Assembly (NCBI RefSeq): GCF_027924965.1
Contig: NZ_AP027056.1
Coordinates: 1,054,001-1,118,000 of the forward strand
Source of the DNA: Limnohabitans sp. TEGF004
GTDB taxonomy: Bacteria > Pseudomonadota > Gammaproteobacteria > Burkholderiales > Burkholderiaceae_C
Length of the DNA stretch: 64,000 nt
Direction: 5' to 3'
Below, in pieces: positions 12,064 to 21,376 of the stretch (within the stretch, counting starts at the first letter, position 1; the number at the start of each line of letters is the position of its first letter). Below the pieces are notes generated by a model that was not told the DNA's origin, did not search any database, and saw nothing but the letters and a program-made list of their open reading frames with translations. Both the position numbers and the translations under genes were made by a program.

Positions 12064-13290
12064 TTAAGCAGCAACGGTCTTTGGCACATCGTTACGCTCA
12101 ATCGCGTTTTCATTGACCGGCATATTGATGAGTGCGGCAAAAACGCCCAACGCAATCGAGATGTACCAAACAATGTCGTAGCTGCCCGTCTTGTCGTACA
12201 AGTAGCCGCCCAGCCACACACCCATGAAGCTGCCAATTTGGTGGCTGAAGAACACAAAGCCGCCCAGCATCGACAAATGAGCCACGCCAAAAATCTGAGC
12301 CACCACCGCATTGGTGGGCGGCACGGTGGAGAGCCACAGCAGGCCCATCACGCTAGAGAAGATGTAAACGCTCATGGGTGTGAGTGGCGCGAGCAAAAAC
12401 AGCACGATGGCGATGGAGCGTGAGAAATAAATGAACGACAAAATTTTGCGCTTGGCCATGCGCTGGCCCAAGCTGCCTGCGATGTAGGTGCCAAACACGT
12501 TGAACAAACCAATCAGCGCCAAAGCAATGCTGGCCACTTCAGGCGACAAGCCGTGGTCCTTGAGGTAGCTGGGCATGTGCACGCCAATGAACACCACCTG
12601 AAAGCCGCACACAAAGTAGCCCGCCATCAGCAGTTGAAAGCTGCGATAGCCCATGGCCTCACGCAGCGCATGCAGGATGGATTGGTCGCGGTGCGGTGTC
12701 GCACCTCCTCCAAAGCCAGGTTCACGCAAACCGTAGGCGAGGGGAATGATGAGCATGGCCGACAGCGCCAACCACACCAAGGCCTCTTGCCAACCAAAGG
12801 TGCTGATGAGGTAGCCCTCGGTGGGCACCATCAAAAACTGGCCAAACGAGCCCGCCGCCGCTGCCACACCCATGGCCCACGAACGCTTGGCTGCACTCAC
12901 ATTGCGGCCAATCACACCGTAGATCACGGCGTAGGTGGTGCCTGCTTGGGCAATGCCAATCAAGACACCAGCAGTCGCGGTGAATAAGGCGGGCGTGTCT
13001 GAATACGCCATGCCAATCAAGCCCAGCGAATACATCACTGCACAGGTCACAATGACTCGGAAGGCGCCAAAGCGGTCCGCCAACATGCCCGAGAAGATGC
13101 CTGCAAAACCCCAAGTCAGGTTTTGAATGGCAATGGCCATGGCGAAGTTTTCGCGTGTCCAGTCTTGGGCTTGGGTGATGGGTTGCAGCCACAGGCCAAA
13201 GCCGTGACGCACGCCCATGGACAAGGTGACGATGGCGGCCCCGCAGGCCAGTACCTGCCACATGGGCAGTGTTTTGTGTTGGTTGGTCAT
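12064..13290 (-). CDS. MFS transporter (oxalate/formate antiporter-like)
   Basis: The 408-residue protein has about 12 membrane helices and MFS features: GMLADRFGAFRV between helices 2 and 3, and a second-half equivalent GSLGQRMAKRKILS. The opening VLACGAAIVTLSMGVRHGFGLWLQP and the early GVIGRN segment resemble the OFA/monocarboxylate-type branch. The substrate is unknown. It is divergent from parE across 163 bases and is the first gene of the leftward run MFS, small membrane protein, methyltransferase. Confidence 0.85.
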   Translation of the reverse strand: MTNQHKTLPMWQVLACGAAIVTLSMGVRHGFGLWLQPITQAQDWTRENFAMAIAIQNLTWGFAGIFSGMLADRFGAFRVIVTCAVMYSLGLIGMAYSDTPALFTATAGVLIGIAQAGTTYAVIYGVIGRNVSAAKRSWAMGVAAAAGSFGQFLMVPTEGYLISTFGWQEALVWLALSAMLIIPLAYGLREPGFGGGATPHRDQSILHALREAMGYRSFQLLMAGYFVCGFQVVFIGVHMPSYLKDHGLSPEVASIALALIGLFNVFGTYIAGSLGQRMAKRKILSFIYFSRSIAIVLFLLAPLTPMSVYIFSSVMGLLWLSTVPPTNAVVAQIFGVAHLSMLGGFVFFSHQIGSFMGVWLGGYLYDKTGSYDIVWYISIALGVFAALINMPVNENAIERNDVPKTVAA

Positions 13291-13453
13291 AGGTCGACTT
13301 TACCCAATGTGTTGCACAGCTGCTGTCAAAGGCGTTGTGCCAAGTCGGCTGGATGCCGCAAATGCTCAGGTTCTGAGCCGATTCGGTTTGCAAAGAAGAT
13401 GAGTCTGTTGTTTTATACAGTGCTGCGTTTGAATCTGTCTACAATTCTGCCCC

Positions 13454-15433
13454 ATGGCTACAAAGCAACCCACTACACCGCCCCAGTACTCGGAAGGCTC
13501 GATTCGCGTCCTCAAAGGACTCGAACCCGTCAAGCAACGTCCGGGCATGTACACCCGCACCGACAACCCGCTGCACATCATTCAAGAAGTGTTGGACAAC
13601 GCGGCTGACGAGGCGCTTGCTGGACACGGCAAAAAAATTGGCGTCACGCTGCACAGCGATGGCTCGGTCAGCATCGACGACGATGGCCGTGGCATTCCGT
13701 TTGGCATGCACCCCGAAGAAAAAGCACCCGTCATTGAACTGGTGTTCACCCGCTTGCACGCAGGTGGCAAGTTTGACAAAGGCTCGGGCGGCGCATACAG
13801 CTTCTCTGGCGGTTTACACGGCGTGGGTGTGAGCGTGACCAACGCGCTGGCCAAACGCATGGAAGCCACCTCGTACCGTGAAGGCCAAGTGGCCCGCTTG
13901 GTGTTCTCAGGTGGCGACGTGGTGGAAAAACTCACCACCCGCAAACAAGAATCAGGCGACCGCAAGCAAGGCACCACCGTGCGCGTGTGGCCCGATGCCA
14001 AATATTTTGAATCCTCGGCCTTGCCGATGAACGAGTTGGTGCACTTGCTGCGCAGCAAAGCTGTGCTCATGCCCGGCGTGAGCGTGACGCTCATCAATGA
14101 GAAAACCAAAGACACGCAAAACTGGCTCTACAAAGGCGGCCTGCGTGACTATTTGATGCAGACACTGCATGGCGACCCCGTCATTCCTTTGTTTGAAGGC
14201 GATGGCTATGCCGATAGCAACCACGACAGCTTTGCCGAAGGCGAGGGCGCAGCATGGGCTGTGGCCTTCACCGAAGACGGCGCACCTGTGCGCGAAAGCT
14301 ATGTCAACCTGATTCCCACCAGCGCTGGTGGTACACACGACAGCGGCTTGCGCGATGGGTTGTTCACGGCGGTGAAAAGCTTCATCGAGTTGCACGCTTT
14401 GCTGCCCAAGGGCGTCAAGCTCATGCCAGAAGACGTGTTTGCCCGTGCCAGCTACGTGCTGAGCGCCAAGGTGCTTGACCCGCAGTTCCAAGGTCAAATC
14501 AAAGAACGCCTCAATTCGCGCGACGCTGTGCGCTTGGTGTCAAGCTATGTGCGCCCTACCATGGAGCTGTGGCTCAACCAGCACGTTGAGTACGGCAAAA
14601 AGCTGGCTGAGTTGGCCATCAAAGCTGCACAAAGTCGCCAAAAAGCCGGCCAAAAAGTAGAGAAGCGCAAGGGCTCAGGTGTGGCTGTGTTGCCCGGCAA
14701 GCTGACCGATTGCGAAAGCAAAGACACGGCGCACAACGAAGTGTTCTTGGTCGAGGGCGACTCTGCGGGCGGCAGCGCCAAGATGGGTCGCAACAAAGAA
14801 AACCAAGCCATCCTGCCGCTGCGTGGCAAGGTGCTGAACACTTGGGAAGTCGAGCGTGACCGCTTGTTTGCCAACAACGAAATTCACGACATCTCGGTGG
14901 CCGTGGGTGTTGACCCTCACGGTCCAAAAGACAGCCCCGACATGAGTGGTCTGCGTTACGGCAAGGTGTGCATCCTGAGTGATGCGGACGTTGACGGCTC
15001 GCACATTCAAGTGTTGTTGCTCACCTTGTTTTTCCGTCACTTCCCCAAGCTCATCGAAGCGGGACATGTGTTTGTGGCGCGTCCACCGCTGTTTCGTGTG
15101 GACGCACCGGCGCGTGGCAAAAAGCCAGCTACCAAGGTGTATGCCTTGGACGAGGGTGAGCTCACATCCATCCTCGACAAGCTGCGCAAAGACGGCGTGG
15201 CCGAGGGCAAGTGGAGCATCAGCCGCTTCAAAGGTTTGGGTGAGATGAGCGCCGAACAACTGTGGGACACCACCCTCAACCCTGACACCCGTCGCCTCAT
15301 GCCCGTGCAACTGGGCTTGCTGGACTTTGCAACCACCGAAGGTTTGATCACGCAACTCATGGGCAAAGGCGAAGCCGCCGCACGCCGTGAGCTGATGGAA
15401 CTGCATGGCGATTCGATTGAGATTGACGTATGA
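13454..15433 (+). CDS. parE: DNA topoisomerase IV subunit B
   Basis: The 659-residue protein has the GHKL ATPase domain ([13 protein letters not shown] with the catalytic Glu, DDGRGIPFG, and the [14 protein letters not shown] lid), the transducer domain, and the TOPRIM domain ([13 protein letters not shown], then [12 protein letters not shown] with the metal-binding DxD). It ends with [11 protein letters not shown]. The length (about 630-660), the short spacing to TOPRIM and the following parC gene identify ParE rather than GyrB, which is longer in this group. It decatenates daughter chromosomes together with ParC. The stop overlaps the parC start as ATGA. Confidence 0.96.
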   Translation: MATKQPTTPPQYSEGSIRVLKGLEPVKQRPGMYTRTDNPLHIIQEVLDNAADEALAGHGKKIGVTLHSDGSVSIDDDGRGIPFGMHPEEKAPVIELVFTRLHAGGKFDKGSGGAYSFSGGLHGVGVSVTNALAKRMEATSYREGQVARLVFSGGDVVEKLTTRKQESGDRKQGTTVRVWPDAKYFESSALPMNELVHLLRSKAVLMPGVSVTLINEKTKDTQNWLYKGGLRDYLMQTLHGDPVIPLFEGDGYADSNHDSFAEGEGAAWAVAFTEDGAPVRESYVNLIPTSAGGTHDSGLRDGLFTAVKSFIELHALLPKGVKLMPEDVFARASYVLSAKVLDPQFQGQIKERLNSRDAVRLVSSYVRPTMELWLNQHVEYGKKLAELAIKAAQSRQKAGQKVEKRKGSGVAVLPGKLTDCESKDTAHNEVFLVEGDSAGGSAKMGRNKENQAILPLRGKVLNTWEVERDRLFANNEIHDISVAVGVDPHGPKDSPDMSGLRYGKVCILSDADVDGSHIQVLLLTLFFRHFPKLIEAGHVFVARPPLFRVDAPARGKKPATKVYALDEGELTSILDKLRKDGVAEGKWSISRFKGLGEMSAEQLWDTTLNPDTRRLMPVQLGLLDFATTEGLITQLMGKGEAAARRELMELHGDSIEIDV

Positions 15434-17787
15434 CCGATTTGTTAACCCCTGGACTGCCCACCGCCAACAACAATAACAATGATGGCGACGGCGACATCGC
15501 GCTGGGCCACTACGCCCAACGCGCCTACCTTGAATACGCGCTCAGCGTGGTCAAAGGCCGCGCCTTGCCCGACGTATGCGACGGCCAAAAGCCGGTGCAA
15601 CGCCGCATTCTTTATTCCATGTCCCGCATGGGCTTGGGCTTCAGCGGTAACTCAGGTGCCAAGCCCGTCAAGTGCGCCCGCGTGGTCGGTGACGTGCTGG
15701 GCCGCTACCACCCTCATGGCGACAGCGCCGCGTATGAAGCGCTGGTGCGCATGGCGCAAGACTTTGCACAACGCTACCCACTGATCGACGGCCAAGGCAA
15801 CTTTGGCTCACGCGACGGCGACGGCGCTGCGGCCATGCGATACACCGAAGCACGCTTGGCCAAAATTACCACGCTGTTGCTGGACGAGATTGACGAAGGC
15901 ACGGTGGACTTCCAGCCCAACTACGACGGCTCCACCGAAGAGCCCAAGCAGTTGCCCGCCCGTTTGCCATTTGCCCTGCTCAACGGCGCAAGCGGCATTG
16001 CAGTGGGTATGGCCACTGAAATTCCAAGCCACAACCTGCGCGAAGTGGCCGATGCGTGCGTGGCACTCATCAAGACCCCCAAGATGAGCGACGCCGAGTT
16101 GCTGCAAATCTTGCCCGCACCCGACTACCCCGGTGGCGGCCAAATCATCAGCAGCGCGTCCGACATTGCCGACGCCTACCGCACAGGCCGTGGCTCACTC
16201 AAAGTGCGCGCTCGCTGGACCATTGAAGAATTAGCCCGTGGCCAATGGCAACTGGTGGTCAATGAGTTACCACCCGGCGTGAGCAGCCAACGCGTGCTGG
16301 AAGAGATTGAAGAACTCACCAACCCCAAGGTCAAGACAGGCAAGAAGGCGCTGAGCGCCGAGCAAACTCAACTCAAGGCAACCATCTTGGCTGTGTTGGA
16401 CGTGGTGCGCGATGAGTCAAGCAAAGACGCCCCTGTGCGTTTGGTGTTCGAGCCCAAGACCCGCACCATTGAGCAACAAGAACTCATCACCACCTTGCTG
16501 GCGCACACCAGCTTAGAAACTTCGTCGTCTATCAACCTCACCATGGTGGGTATCGATGGCCGTCCTGTGCCTAAGTCGCTGCGCGAGATGTTGACCGAGT
16601 GGATTGAGTTTCGCTCTGCCACCATCCTGCGCCGCTCTCAGCACCGTTTGAACAAAGTGCTGGACCGCATCCATATCTTGGAAGGTCGTCAGTTGGTGTT
16701 GCTCAACATCGACGAGGTGATTGCCATCATCCGTCAGAGCGACGAGCCCAAGCAGGCGCTGATGGAGCGCTTCAAACTCAGCGAGCGACAAGCCGAAGAC
16801 ATCTTAGAAATTCGTCTGCGTCAGCTGGCGCGTTTGGAAGCTTTTCGGATTGAGCAAGAGCTCAAAGAGTTGCGCGACGAACAGGCCAAGCTTGAAGACA
16901 TCGTGGGCAACCCATCGGCGCTGCGCCGCTTGATGGTCAAAGAAATTGAAGCCGACGCCAAAACCTTTGCCGACCCACGCCGCACGCTCATTCAAGAAGA
17001 GAAAAAAGCAGTGGCCGAAGTCAAGGTGGTAGACGAGCCCGTGACCGTGGTGGTCTCTGAAAAAGGATGGGTCCGTGCACGTACCGGCCACGGCCACGAA
17101 GCCAGTGCCTTCGCCTTCAAATCAGGCGACGGCTTGTACGGCACGTTTGAGTGCCGCACGGTGGACACCTTTATCGCGTTTGGCTCAAACGGCCGCATCT
17201 ACTCTGTGCCTGTGGCCGCTTTGCCGGGCGCGCGTGGCGACGGCCAGCCCGTGACCACGTTGGTTGATTTGGAATCAGGTACTCAGTTGCTGCACTACGT
17301 GGCTGGCCCTGCGGGCGCGACGTACTTGCTCAGCAGCTCGGGTGGCTATGGCTTCATGGCCAACATCGAGCACATGATCTCGCGCAACAAAGGCGGCAAA
17401 GCCTTCATCACCGTGGGTGAGGGCGAAACCGTGTGCCGCCCATCACCTGCCAGCGGTGGCTCGGGCGCACAGCCTGTGGCACCTGCTACGCATGTGGCTT
17501 GTGCGTCCACGGGCGGCCGCTTTTTGACCTTTGAGTTGTCAGAACTCAAAGCCATGGAAAAGGGCGGTCGCGGCTTGATGCTGATTGACCTAGAAGCCAA
17601 AGATACCTTGGCCGGTGCGGCTGCGTACACACGCAGCGTGCGCATCGAAGGCATTGGCCGTGGCGGCAAAGTGCGCGAAGAAACGCTGGAAATTCGCAGC
17701 TTGAATAACGCCAAAGCGGCACGCGGCAAGAAGGGCAAAGTGGCTGACTTGGGATTTAAGCCTAATGCTGTGGTGCGGGTGGAATAA
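15430..17787 (+). CDS. parC: DNA topoisomerase IV subunit A
   Basis: The 785-residue protein has the winged-helix and tower breakage-reunion core. [46 protein letters not shown] and FNFG-like [12 protein letters not shown] precede the catalytic Tyr in [10 protein letters not shown]. The C-terminal part (about 500-785) is the beta-pinwheel that sets substrate preference. It forms the ParC2ParE2 enzyme that unlinks replicated chromosomes. The ATG overlaps the parE stop by four bases, so translation is coupled. A strong terminator follows. Confidence 0.96.
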   Translation: MTDLLTPGLPTANNNNNDGDGDIALGHYAQRAYLEYALSVVKGRALPDVCDGQKPVQRRILYSMSRMGLGFSGNSGAKPVKCARVVGDVLGRYHPHGDSAAYEALVRMAQDFAQRYPLIDGQGNFGSRDGDGAAAMRYTEARLAKITTLLLDEIDEGTVDFQPNYDGSTEEPKQLPARLPFALLNGASGIAVGMATEIPSHNLREVADACVALIKTPKMSDAELLQILPAPDYPGGGQIISSASDIADAYRTGRGSLKVRARWTIEELARGQWQLVVNELPPGVSSQRVLEEIEELTNPKVKTGKKALSAEQTQLKATILAVLDVVRDESSKDAPVRLVFEPKTRTIEQQELITTLLAHTSLETSSSINLTMVGIDGRPVPKSLREMLTEWIEFRSATILRRSQHRLNKVLDRIHILEGRQLVLLNIDEVIAIIRQSDEPKQALMERFKLSERQAEDILEIRLRQLARLEAFRIEQELKELRDEQAKLEDIVGNPSALRRLMVKEIEADAKTFADPRRTLIQEEKKAVAEVKVVDEPVTVVVSEKGWVRARTGHGHEASAFAFKSGDGLYGTFECRTVDTFIAFGSNGRIYSVPVAALPGARGDGQPVTTLVDLESGTQLLHYVAGPAGATYLLSSSGGYGFMANIEHMISRNKGGKAFITVGEGETVCRPSPASGGSGAQPVAPATHVACASTGGRFLTFELSELKAMEKGGRGLMLIDLEAKDTLAGAAAYTRSVRIEGIGRGGKVREETLEIRSLNNAKAARGKKGKVADLGFKPNAVVRVE

Positions 17788-17812
17788 CGCGACGCCCCGG
17801 CTAGCCAAATAG

Positions 17813-17841
17813 AAACGGCCCTTGCTTGCAAGGGCCGTTTT
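17813..17841. terminator. Terminator after parC (bidirectional)
   Basis: A 12-base perfect stem, AAACGGCCCTTG (17813-17824) pairing with CAAGGGCCGTTT (17829-17840), loop CTTG, with a short T tail on the plus strand and the matching A-run giving T on the minus strand. Confidence 0.85.
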
Positions 17842-17866
17842 CAATTGCTAGGTTGTTTGGGGCAAT

Positions 17867-17895
17867 AAAAAAGCGGCTCAACGAGCCGCTTTTTT
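17867..17895. terminator. Second bidirectional terminator between parC and the convergent gene
   Basis: AAAAAAGCGGCTC, loop AAC, GAGCCGCTTTTTT: a G+C-rich stem flanked by six A and six T, so it works for both the rightward parC transcript and the leftward zinc-ribbon gene that ends at 17911. Confidence 0.85.
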
Positions 17896-17910
17896 GTGGG
17901 GTAGCAAGAA

Positions 17911-18183
17911 TTAAGCTTTGGCTTTTTCTTTGGTAGCTGCCATTGGGGTGGCACCGTCTGCAGGTGCTGCCTCTTTCTTGGGAGGGCTGCAGTCGAAGCA
18001 CACAAACATGGATGAACCCAAGATGCGCTTGAATGAACCGTTGTTGCGGGGCTTGTGAACGCCGCACTTGATGCAGCTCATGGTGTCGCCAGTGCGGCCG
18101 AGGCCTTCGAAGGGTGAACCGCCTTTTTTCGATTTGTAGCGCAAACCGTCGTTGGAGATTTCTGTTTTTTCTGGGCGTGACAT
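17911..18183 (-). CDS. Conserved small zinc-ribbon-like protein, unknown function
   Basis: This 90-residue protein has two CxxC pairs, SCIKCGVHK (near 36-39) and FVCFDCSPP (near 62-65), spaced as a treble-clef or zinc-ribbon fold, with a basic, Gly-rich N-terminal half (RYKSKKGGSPFEGLGRTGD) and a disordered Ala/Lys/Glu C-terminal tail. Those features suggest a nucleic-acid- or protein-binding zinc domain. I start at the ATG at 18183; a start at 18204 would add only seven residues. I do not recognise a characterised family. It is a single gene ending at a shared bidirectional terminator. Confidence 0.7.
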   Translation of the reverse strand: MSRPEKTEISNDGLRYKSKKGGSPFEGLGRTGDTMSCIKCGVHKPRNNGSFKRILGSSMFVCFDCSPPKKEAAPADGATPMAATKEKAKA

Positions 18184-18265
18184 TCGTTGTAGTTCTCGAG
18201 GCAAAGACGGTATTTTCGCAAATTTATCAACCGTTCTGACAACCGGCCCTCAAAAACCTCAAAAT

Positions 18266-18679
18266 TCACCGCAAAAAGCGCTTGGAAAGCTTCAAAACGC
18301 TGGGCCCAATGCGTTTTGAGATGGCTTGGCGGTGTTTGGCAAACAGCACATAGGCCGGTTGCAGCACCGGCATGAGCCATTTGCGTGACAACACCCAAGC
18401 CAAAACAGGCAGTTTGGCTAGCCGGTAAGCGGTGGCAAACACGGGCACACCCACCAGCACTTGGCCATCGGCGGTGCGGCCATGAATCTGCGCCATGGCG
18501 GCTTCGCACGAGATGTTGTGGCCCGCAGCCTCAAAGCCAGTGTGGGTAACGTCCACAAAGGCCAACTGGCCCTGCGCATTGCGGCTTTGCAAAAAATCTA
18601 TCTCAGCCACGCACAGCGGGCACTGGCCGTCGTAGTACAGCGTGAGTTCGGGCGTGGTGGTGGCAGTTGTGGTTTGCAT
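18266..18679 (-). CDS. DCC-family thiol-disulfide oxidoreductase-like protein (DUF393)
   Basis: The 137-residue protein carries the DCC family signature LTLYYDGQCPLCVAEIDFL (Asp-Gly-x-Cys-Pro-x-Cys), a thioredoxin-like CxxC near the N-terminus, and the family's HGRTADGQVLVGVPVFATAY segment. The C-terminal part is basic and partly hydrophobic. DCC proteins are predicted redox proteins; no substrate is established. The ATG at 18679 is preferred over a start at 18787, which would overlap the divergent amidase gene. Confidence 0.82.
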   Translation of the reverse strand: MQTTTATTTPELTLYYDGQCPLCVAEIDFLQSRNAQGQLAFVDVTHTGFEAAGHNISCEAAMAQIHGRTADGQVLVGVPVFATAYRLAKLPVLAWVLSRKWLMPVLQPAYVLFAKHRQAISKRIGPSVLKLSKRFLR

Positions 18680-18747
18680 CGGAACGTAGGCTAGCACGCC
18701 TACCAAGCGCGGTGCTGCACAAAGGGTAATCGGGCAGAATTGATCGC

Positions 18748-20064
18748 ATGACCCAAGCCTGCTTTGATACATCCACCACCGCCACACAACGTGTGGCCAG
18801 CGCGCTAGAGGGCGCAGCCAGCCCAGCTGCGCAACATGTGTTCACGCAGCTCTATGCCGATGCCGCACGCGCCTCAGCGCAGCAACGTGATGCTGAGGCG
18901 AAAGCAGGCCGCAGCCTAGGTGTGTTGCACGGCGTGTGCATCACGCTCAAAGACAACATCGACGTGGCGAGCGAAACCACCATGGCCGGTGGCGTGGTGT
19001 GCGCGGGCGAAGCGCCTGCGCTGCACGATGCACCCGTGGTGCAACGCTTGCGCGATGCAGGTGCGGTGGTGCTGGGCAAAACCAATATGAGCGAGTTTGC
19101 GTTCTCGGGCGTGGGCATCAACCCACACCACGGCACGCCTGCCAATCCTGCTGACCCAGCGCATGCACGCGTGCCCGGAGGTTCGTCGTCGGGCGCTGCA
19201 GTGTCTGTGGCTTTGGGGCTGGCCGAGGCCGGTATTGGCACAGACACGGGCGGCTCTATCCGTATACCCGCCGCGCTGTGTGGCTTGGTGGGCTACAAGA
19301 GCACGCAAGTGCGTATTCCGTGCACGGGTGTGATGGAGTTGTCGCGCACGCTGGACACCGTTTGCAGCATCACACGCTCGGTGCGGGCGTGTTTGGCGGT
19401 GGATGCGGTGCTGTCGCAACAAGCGTTGCCTACTGATGCCACAGAGTTGCGCGGCCTGCGTTTTGCCGTGCCGCAAACTTTGATGATGGACGATGTGCAT
19501 GCCACCGTGGCCCAGGCTTTTGTGCGCACTTTGCATCGCATCAACAAGGCGGGTGCGCAAGTGGTGGAGATGCCCTTCACAGCACTGGGCGACATTGCTG
19601 CGCTCAGCATGCCCGGTGGTTTTTCGCCCATCGAGAGCTACGCTGCACACCACGCGCGCCTGGAGCGCGGTGCACACCAAATTGACCACCGCGTGGTGGC
19701 TCGCATGATGCTGGGCAAAGGCATCAGCGCCCAAGACTACCTAGAGCTACACAACCGCCGCAACGCGTGGATTACTGCAGCCCAACAAACGCTGGAAGGC
19801 TTTGACGCCATGTTGTGCCCCACAGTGCCCATGGTCGCGCCATTGACTGAGCCTTTGCTCAAAGACGATGAGGCATTTTTCAAAGTGAATCGCTTATTGC
19901 TGCGCAACCCCTCGGCTATCAACTACATGGACGGCTGCGCGTGGAGCCTGCCTTGCCATGAAGCGGGTGAGTTGCCTGTGGGTTTGATGGTGTCTAGCGT
20001 TGCCGGCCAGGACGCGCATTTGGCGCGCGTGGCGTTGGCTTTAGAAAACTTAATCAATTCTTGA
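18748..20064 (+). CDS. Amidase (amidase-signature family)
   Basis: The 438-residue protein has the Ser-cisSer-Lys triad of the amidase-signature fold: Lys68 in ITLKDNIDV, the cis-Ser (about 146) in RVPGGSSSGAAVS, and the nucleophile Ser170 in GTDTGGSIRIPAA, with the usual 24-residue spacing between the two serines. Family members hydrolyse small amides or serve as GatA of tRNA-dependent transamidation. Here there is no gatB or gatC neighbour and the length is short for GatA, so a free amidase is more likely; the substrate is unknown. It is divergent from the DCC-family gene. Confidence 0.85.
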   Translation: MTQACFDTSTTATQRVASALEGAASPAAQHVFTQLYADAARASAQQRDAEAKAGRSLGVLHGVCITLKDNIDVASETTMAGGVVCAGEAPALHDAPVVQRLRDAGAVVLGKTNMSEFAFSGVGINPHHGTPANPADPAHARVPGGSSSGAAVSVALGLAEAGIGTDTGGSIRIPAALCGLVGYKSTQVRIPCTGVMELSRTLDTVCSITRSVRACLAVDAVLSQQALPTDATELRGLRFAVPQTLMMDDVHATVAQAFVRTLHRINKAGAQVVEMPFTALGDIAALSMPGGFSPIESYAAHHARLERGAHQIDHRVVARMMLGKGISAQDYLELHNRRNAWITAAQQTLEGFDAMLCPTVPMVAPLTEPLLKDDEAFFKVNRLLLRNPSAINYMDGCAWSLPCHEAGELPVGLMVSSVAGQDAHLARVALALENLINS

Positions 20065-20109
20065 CGCGCTTAGACCACAATCCAAGCGTTGAGAGAAAGA
20101 GAGCACGCT

Positions 20110-20481
20110 ATGACTTCTAAATTTCGCACATTCGCGCTAGGCCTGTTGCTAGCCGCGACGGCAGGCGCAGCCATGGCGCATGGCCCCTACGGCGGTTACC
20201 GTGGTGGTTATTACCGTGGCGGTGGCGATTACTTCTGGGGCCCAGCTTTGGTGGGCGGAGCGATTGTGGGCACGTCGATTTATTTGTCGCGCCCTGTGCA
20301 GCCATCTACCGTCATCATCACCAGCCCACCTGCGGTGGTGATGAGCAACCCCCAGCCTACGCAGTGGGTGAACAGTCAGCCGGTGCAGCAACCTGTTGAG
20401 GCGTACTACTGTCGCGAAACAGGCCAGTATTTTCCGATGGTGCAAACCTGTGTCAGTCCTTGGTTGGTGGTGATGCGATGA
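20110..20481 (+). CDS. Gly/Tyr-rich secreted protein, paralogue A
   Basis: From ATG at 20110 (after a GA-rich ribosome-binding site) the protein has 123 residues: a Sec signal peptide ending AGAAMA-HG (about residues 1-23), a Gly/Tyr-rich stretch (GPYGGYRGGYYRGGG), a hydrophobic segment ALVGGAIVGTSIYL, and a C-terminal motif YYCRETGQYFPMVQTC followed by a Trp. The same architecture and C-terminal motif occur in the gene at 20922-21293. The Tyr-Cys...Tyr-Pro-x-Val-x-x-Cys tail is seen in many small proteobacterial envelope proteins of unknown role. Its TGA overlaps the next ATG (ATGA). Confidence 0.75.
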   Translation: MTSKFRTFALGLLLAATAGAAMAHGPYGGYRGGYYRGGGDYFWGPALVGGAIVGTSIYLSRPVQPSTVIITSPPAVVMSNPQPTQWVNSQPVQQPVEAYYCRETGQYFPMVQTCVSPWLVVMR

Positions 20482-20858
20482 ACAAAGCTTATCTGTGTGT
20501 CTTGGTGGCGGGCTTGTTGCCCTATGTGTGTGCCATGGTTGCGAAGTGGGGGTTCAAAAAGTTTGACAACCACAATCCACGTGAATGGTTGGCTCAGCAA
20601 ACGGGTTTCCGTGCGCGCGCCAATGCGGCGCAGGCCAATACTTTTGAGTCGTTTCCACTGTTTGCTGCGGGCGTGATCATTGCCACCTTGGCGCAAGTGG
20701 ATGCAGCACGTATTGATTTGTACGCGTTTGTGTTTGTTGCAGCACGCGTGGGCTTCATTGTTTGCTACGTGACCGACAAAGCCAGCTTGCGTTCTTTGTG
20801 CTGGTTGGTGGGCCTGCTGAGTGTGGTGGGTTTGTTTGCTGCGGCCTTGGGTTTGTAA
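20478..20858 (+). CDS. MAPEG-family membrane protein
   Basis: The 126-residue protein has four predicted membrane helices and the MAPEG-like pattern NPREWLAQQTGFRARANAAQANTFE, where the Arg-Ala-x-x-Ala-x-x-Asn-x-x-Glu stretch is the family signature. MAPEG proteins include glutathione-dependent transferases and many bacterial members with no assigned activity. It starts inside the stop codon of the preceding Gly/Tyr-rich gene (ATGA), so the two are translationally coupled. Confidence 0.82.
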   Translation: MNKAYLCVLVAGLLPYVCAMVAKWGFKKFDNHNPREWLAQQTGFRARANAAQANTFESFPLFAAGVIIATLAQVDAARIDLYAFVFVAARVGFIVCYVTDKASLRSLCWLVGLLSVVGLFAAALGL

Positions 20859-20921
20859 AGCTGTCATCCGTTTGCAAGTGCCGCGCGTTGTAGAGCTACC
20901 TTTTCACAAAGTGAGTTTTCT

Positions 20922-21293
20922 ATGAAACGCTTTTCTACCTTGTTGGCTTGTATGTTGGCCTTTGCCGTGGTCTTGCCCGCGCAAGCGGATGGCCGTGGGC
21001 ATGGTGGATATGGCGGTGGCCACGGTGGTTATGGTCACAACTACGGCGGTCATGGTTACGGTGGTCACTACCGTGGCTCTAGCAACTATTGGCTCGCCCC
21101 CGTGTTGGGTGCTGCGTTGGTGGGCAGCGTGATGTATGCCGCCAGCACGCCCAGCTATGCCATGCCACAAACAGTGGTGGTGCAACAGCAATATGCGCCG
21201 CCTAGCCGTGTGGCGTATTTCTGCCCGACAGCGCAGCAGTACTACCCCAATGTGCCCACCTGCCAAGTGCCTTGGCAGCCTGTGAACTACTAA
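20922..21293 (+). CDS. Gly/His/Tyr-rich secreted protein, paralogue B
   Basis: The 123-residue protein repeats the plan of the gene at 20110: a signal peptide (MKRFSTLLACMLAFAVVLPAQA), a Gly/His/Tyr-rich segment (GHGGYGGGHGGYGHNYGGHG), a hydrophobic stretch APVLGAALVGSVMYAA, and the C-terminal motif YFCPTAQQYYPNVPTC-x3-W. The His content of the glycine-rich part could allow metal binding, which is only a guess. It is separated from the MAPEG gene by 63 bases and followed by a terminator. Confidence 0.75.
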   Translation: MKRFSTLLACMLAFAVVLPAQADGRGHGGYGGGHGGYGHNYGGHGYGGHYRGSSNYWLAPVLGAALVGSVMYAASTPSYAMPQTVVVQQQYAPPSRVAYFCPTAQQYYPNVPTCQVPWQPVNY

Positions 21294-21308
21294 CAAAGTC
21301 ACTCAAAC

Positions 21309-21334
21309 AAAAAGCCGGGCTAGCCCGGCTTTTT
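21309..21334. terminator. Rho-independent terminator after paralogue B
   Basis: AGCCGGG / CCCGGCT stem (21313-21319 with 21324-21330), loop CTAG, flanked by A and T runs; usable on both strands, including leftward readthrough from the exonuclease gene. Confidence 0.85.
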
Positions 21335-21376
21335 GTTGTGCGTCATGCGCTTCATTGAGGCGCATGCATCACATGG

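Noticed and set aside
13388..13454. Promoter for parE (TTGCAA with TTTATA, or TACAAT eight bases before the ATG)
   Set aside because: Alternatives conflict and neither has both boxes and sensible spacing, so I do not call one.
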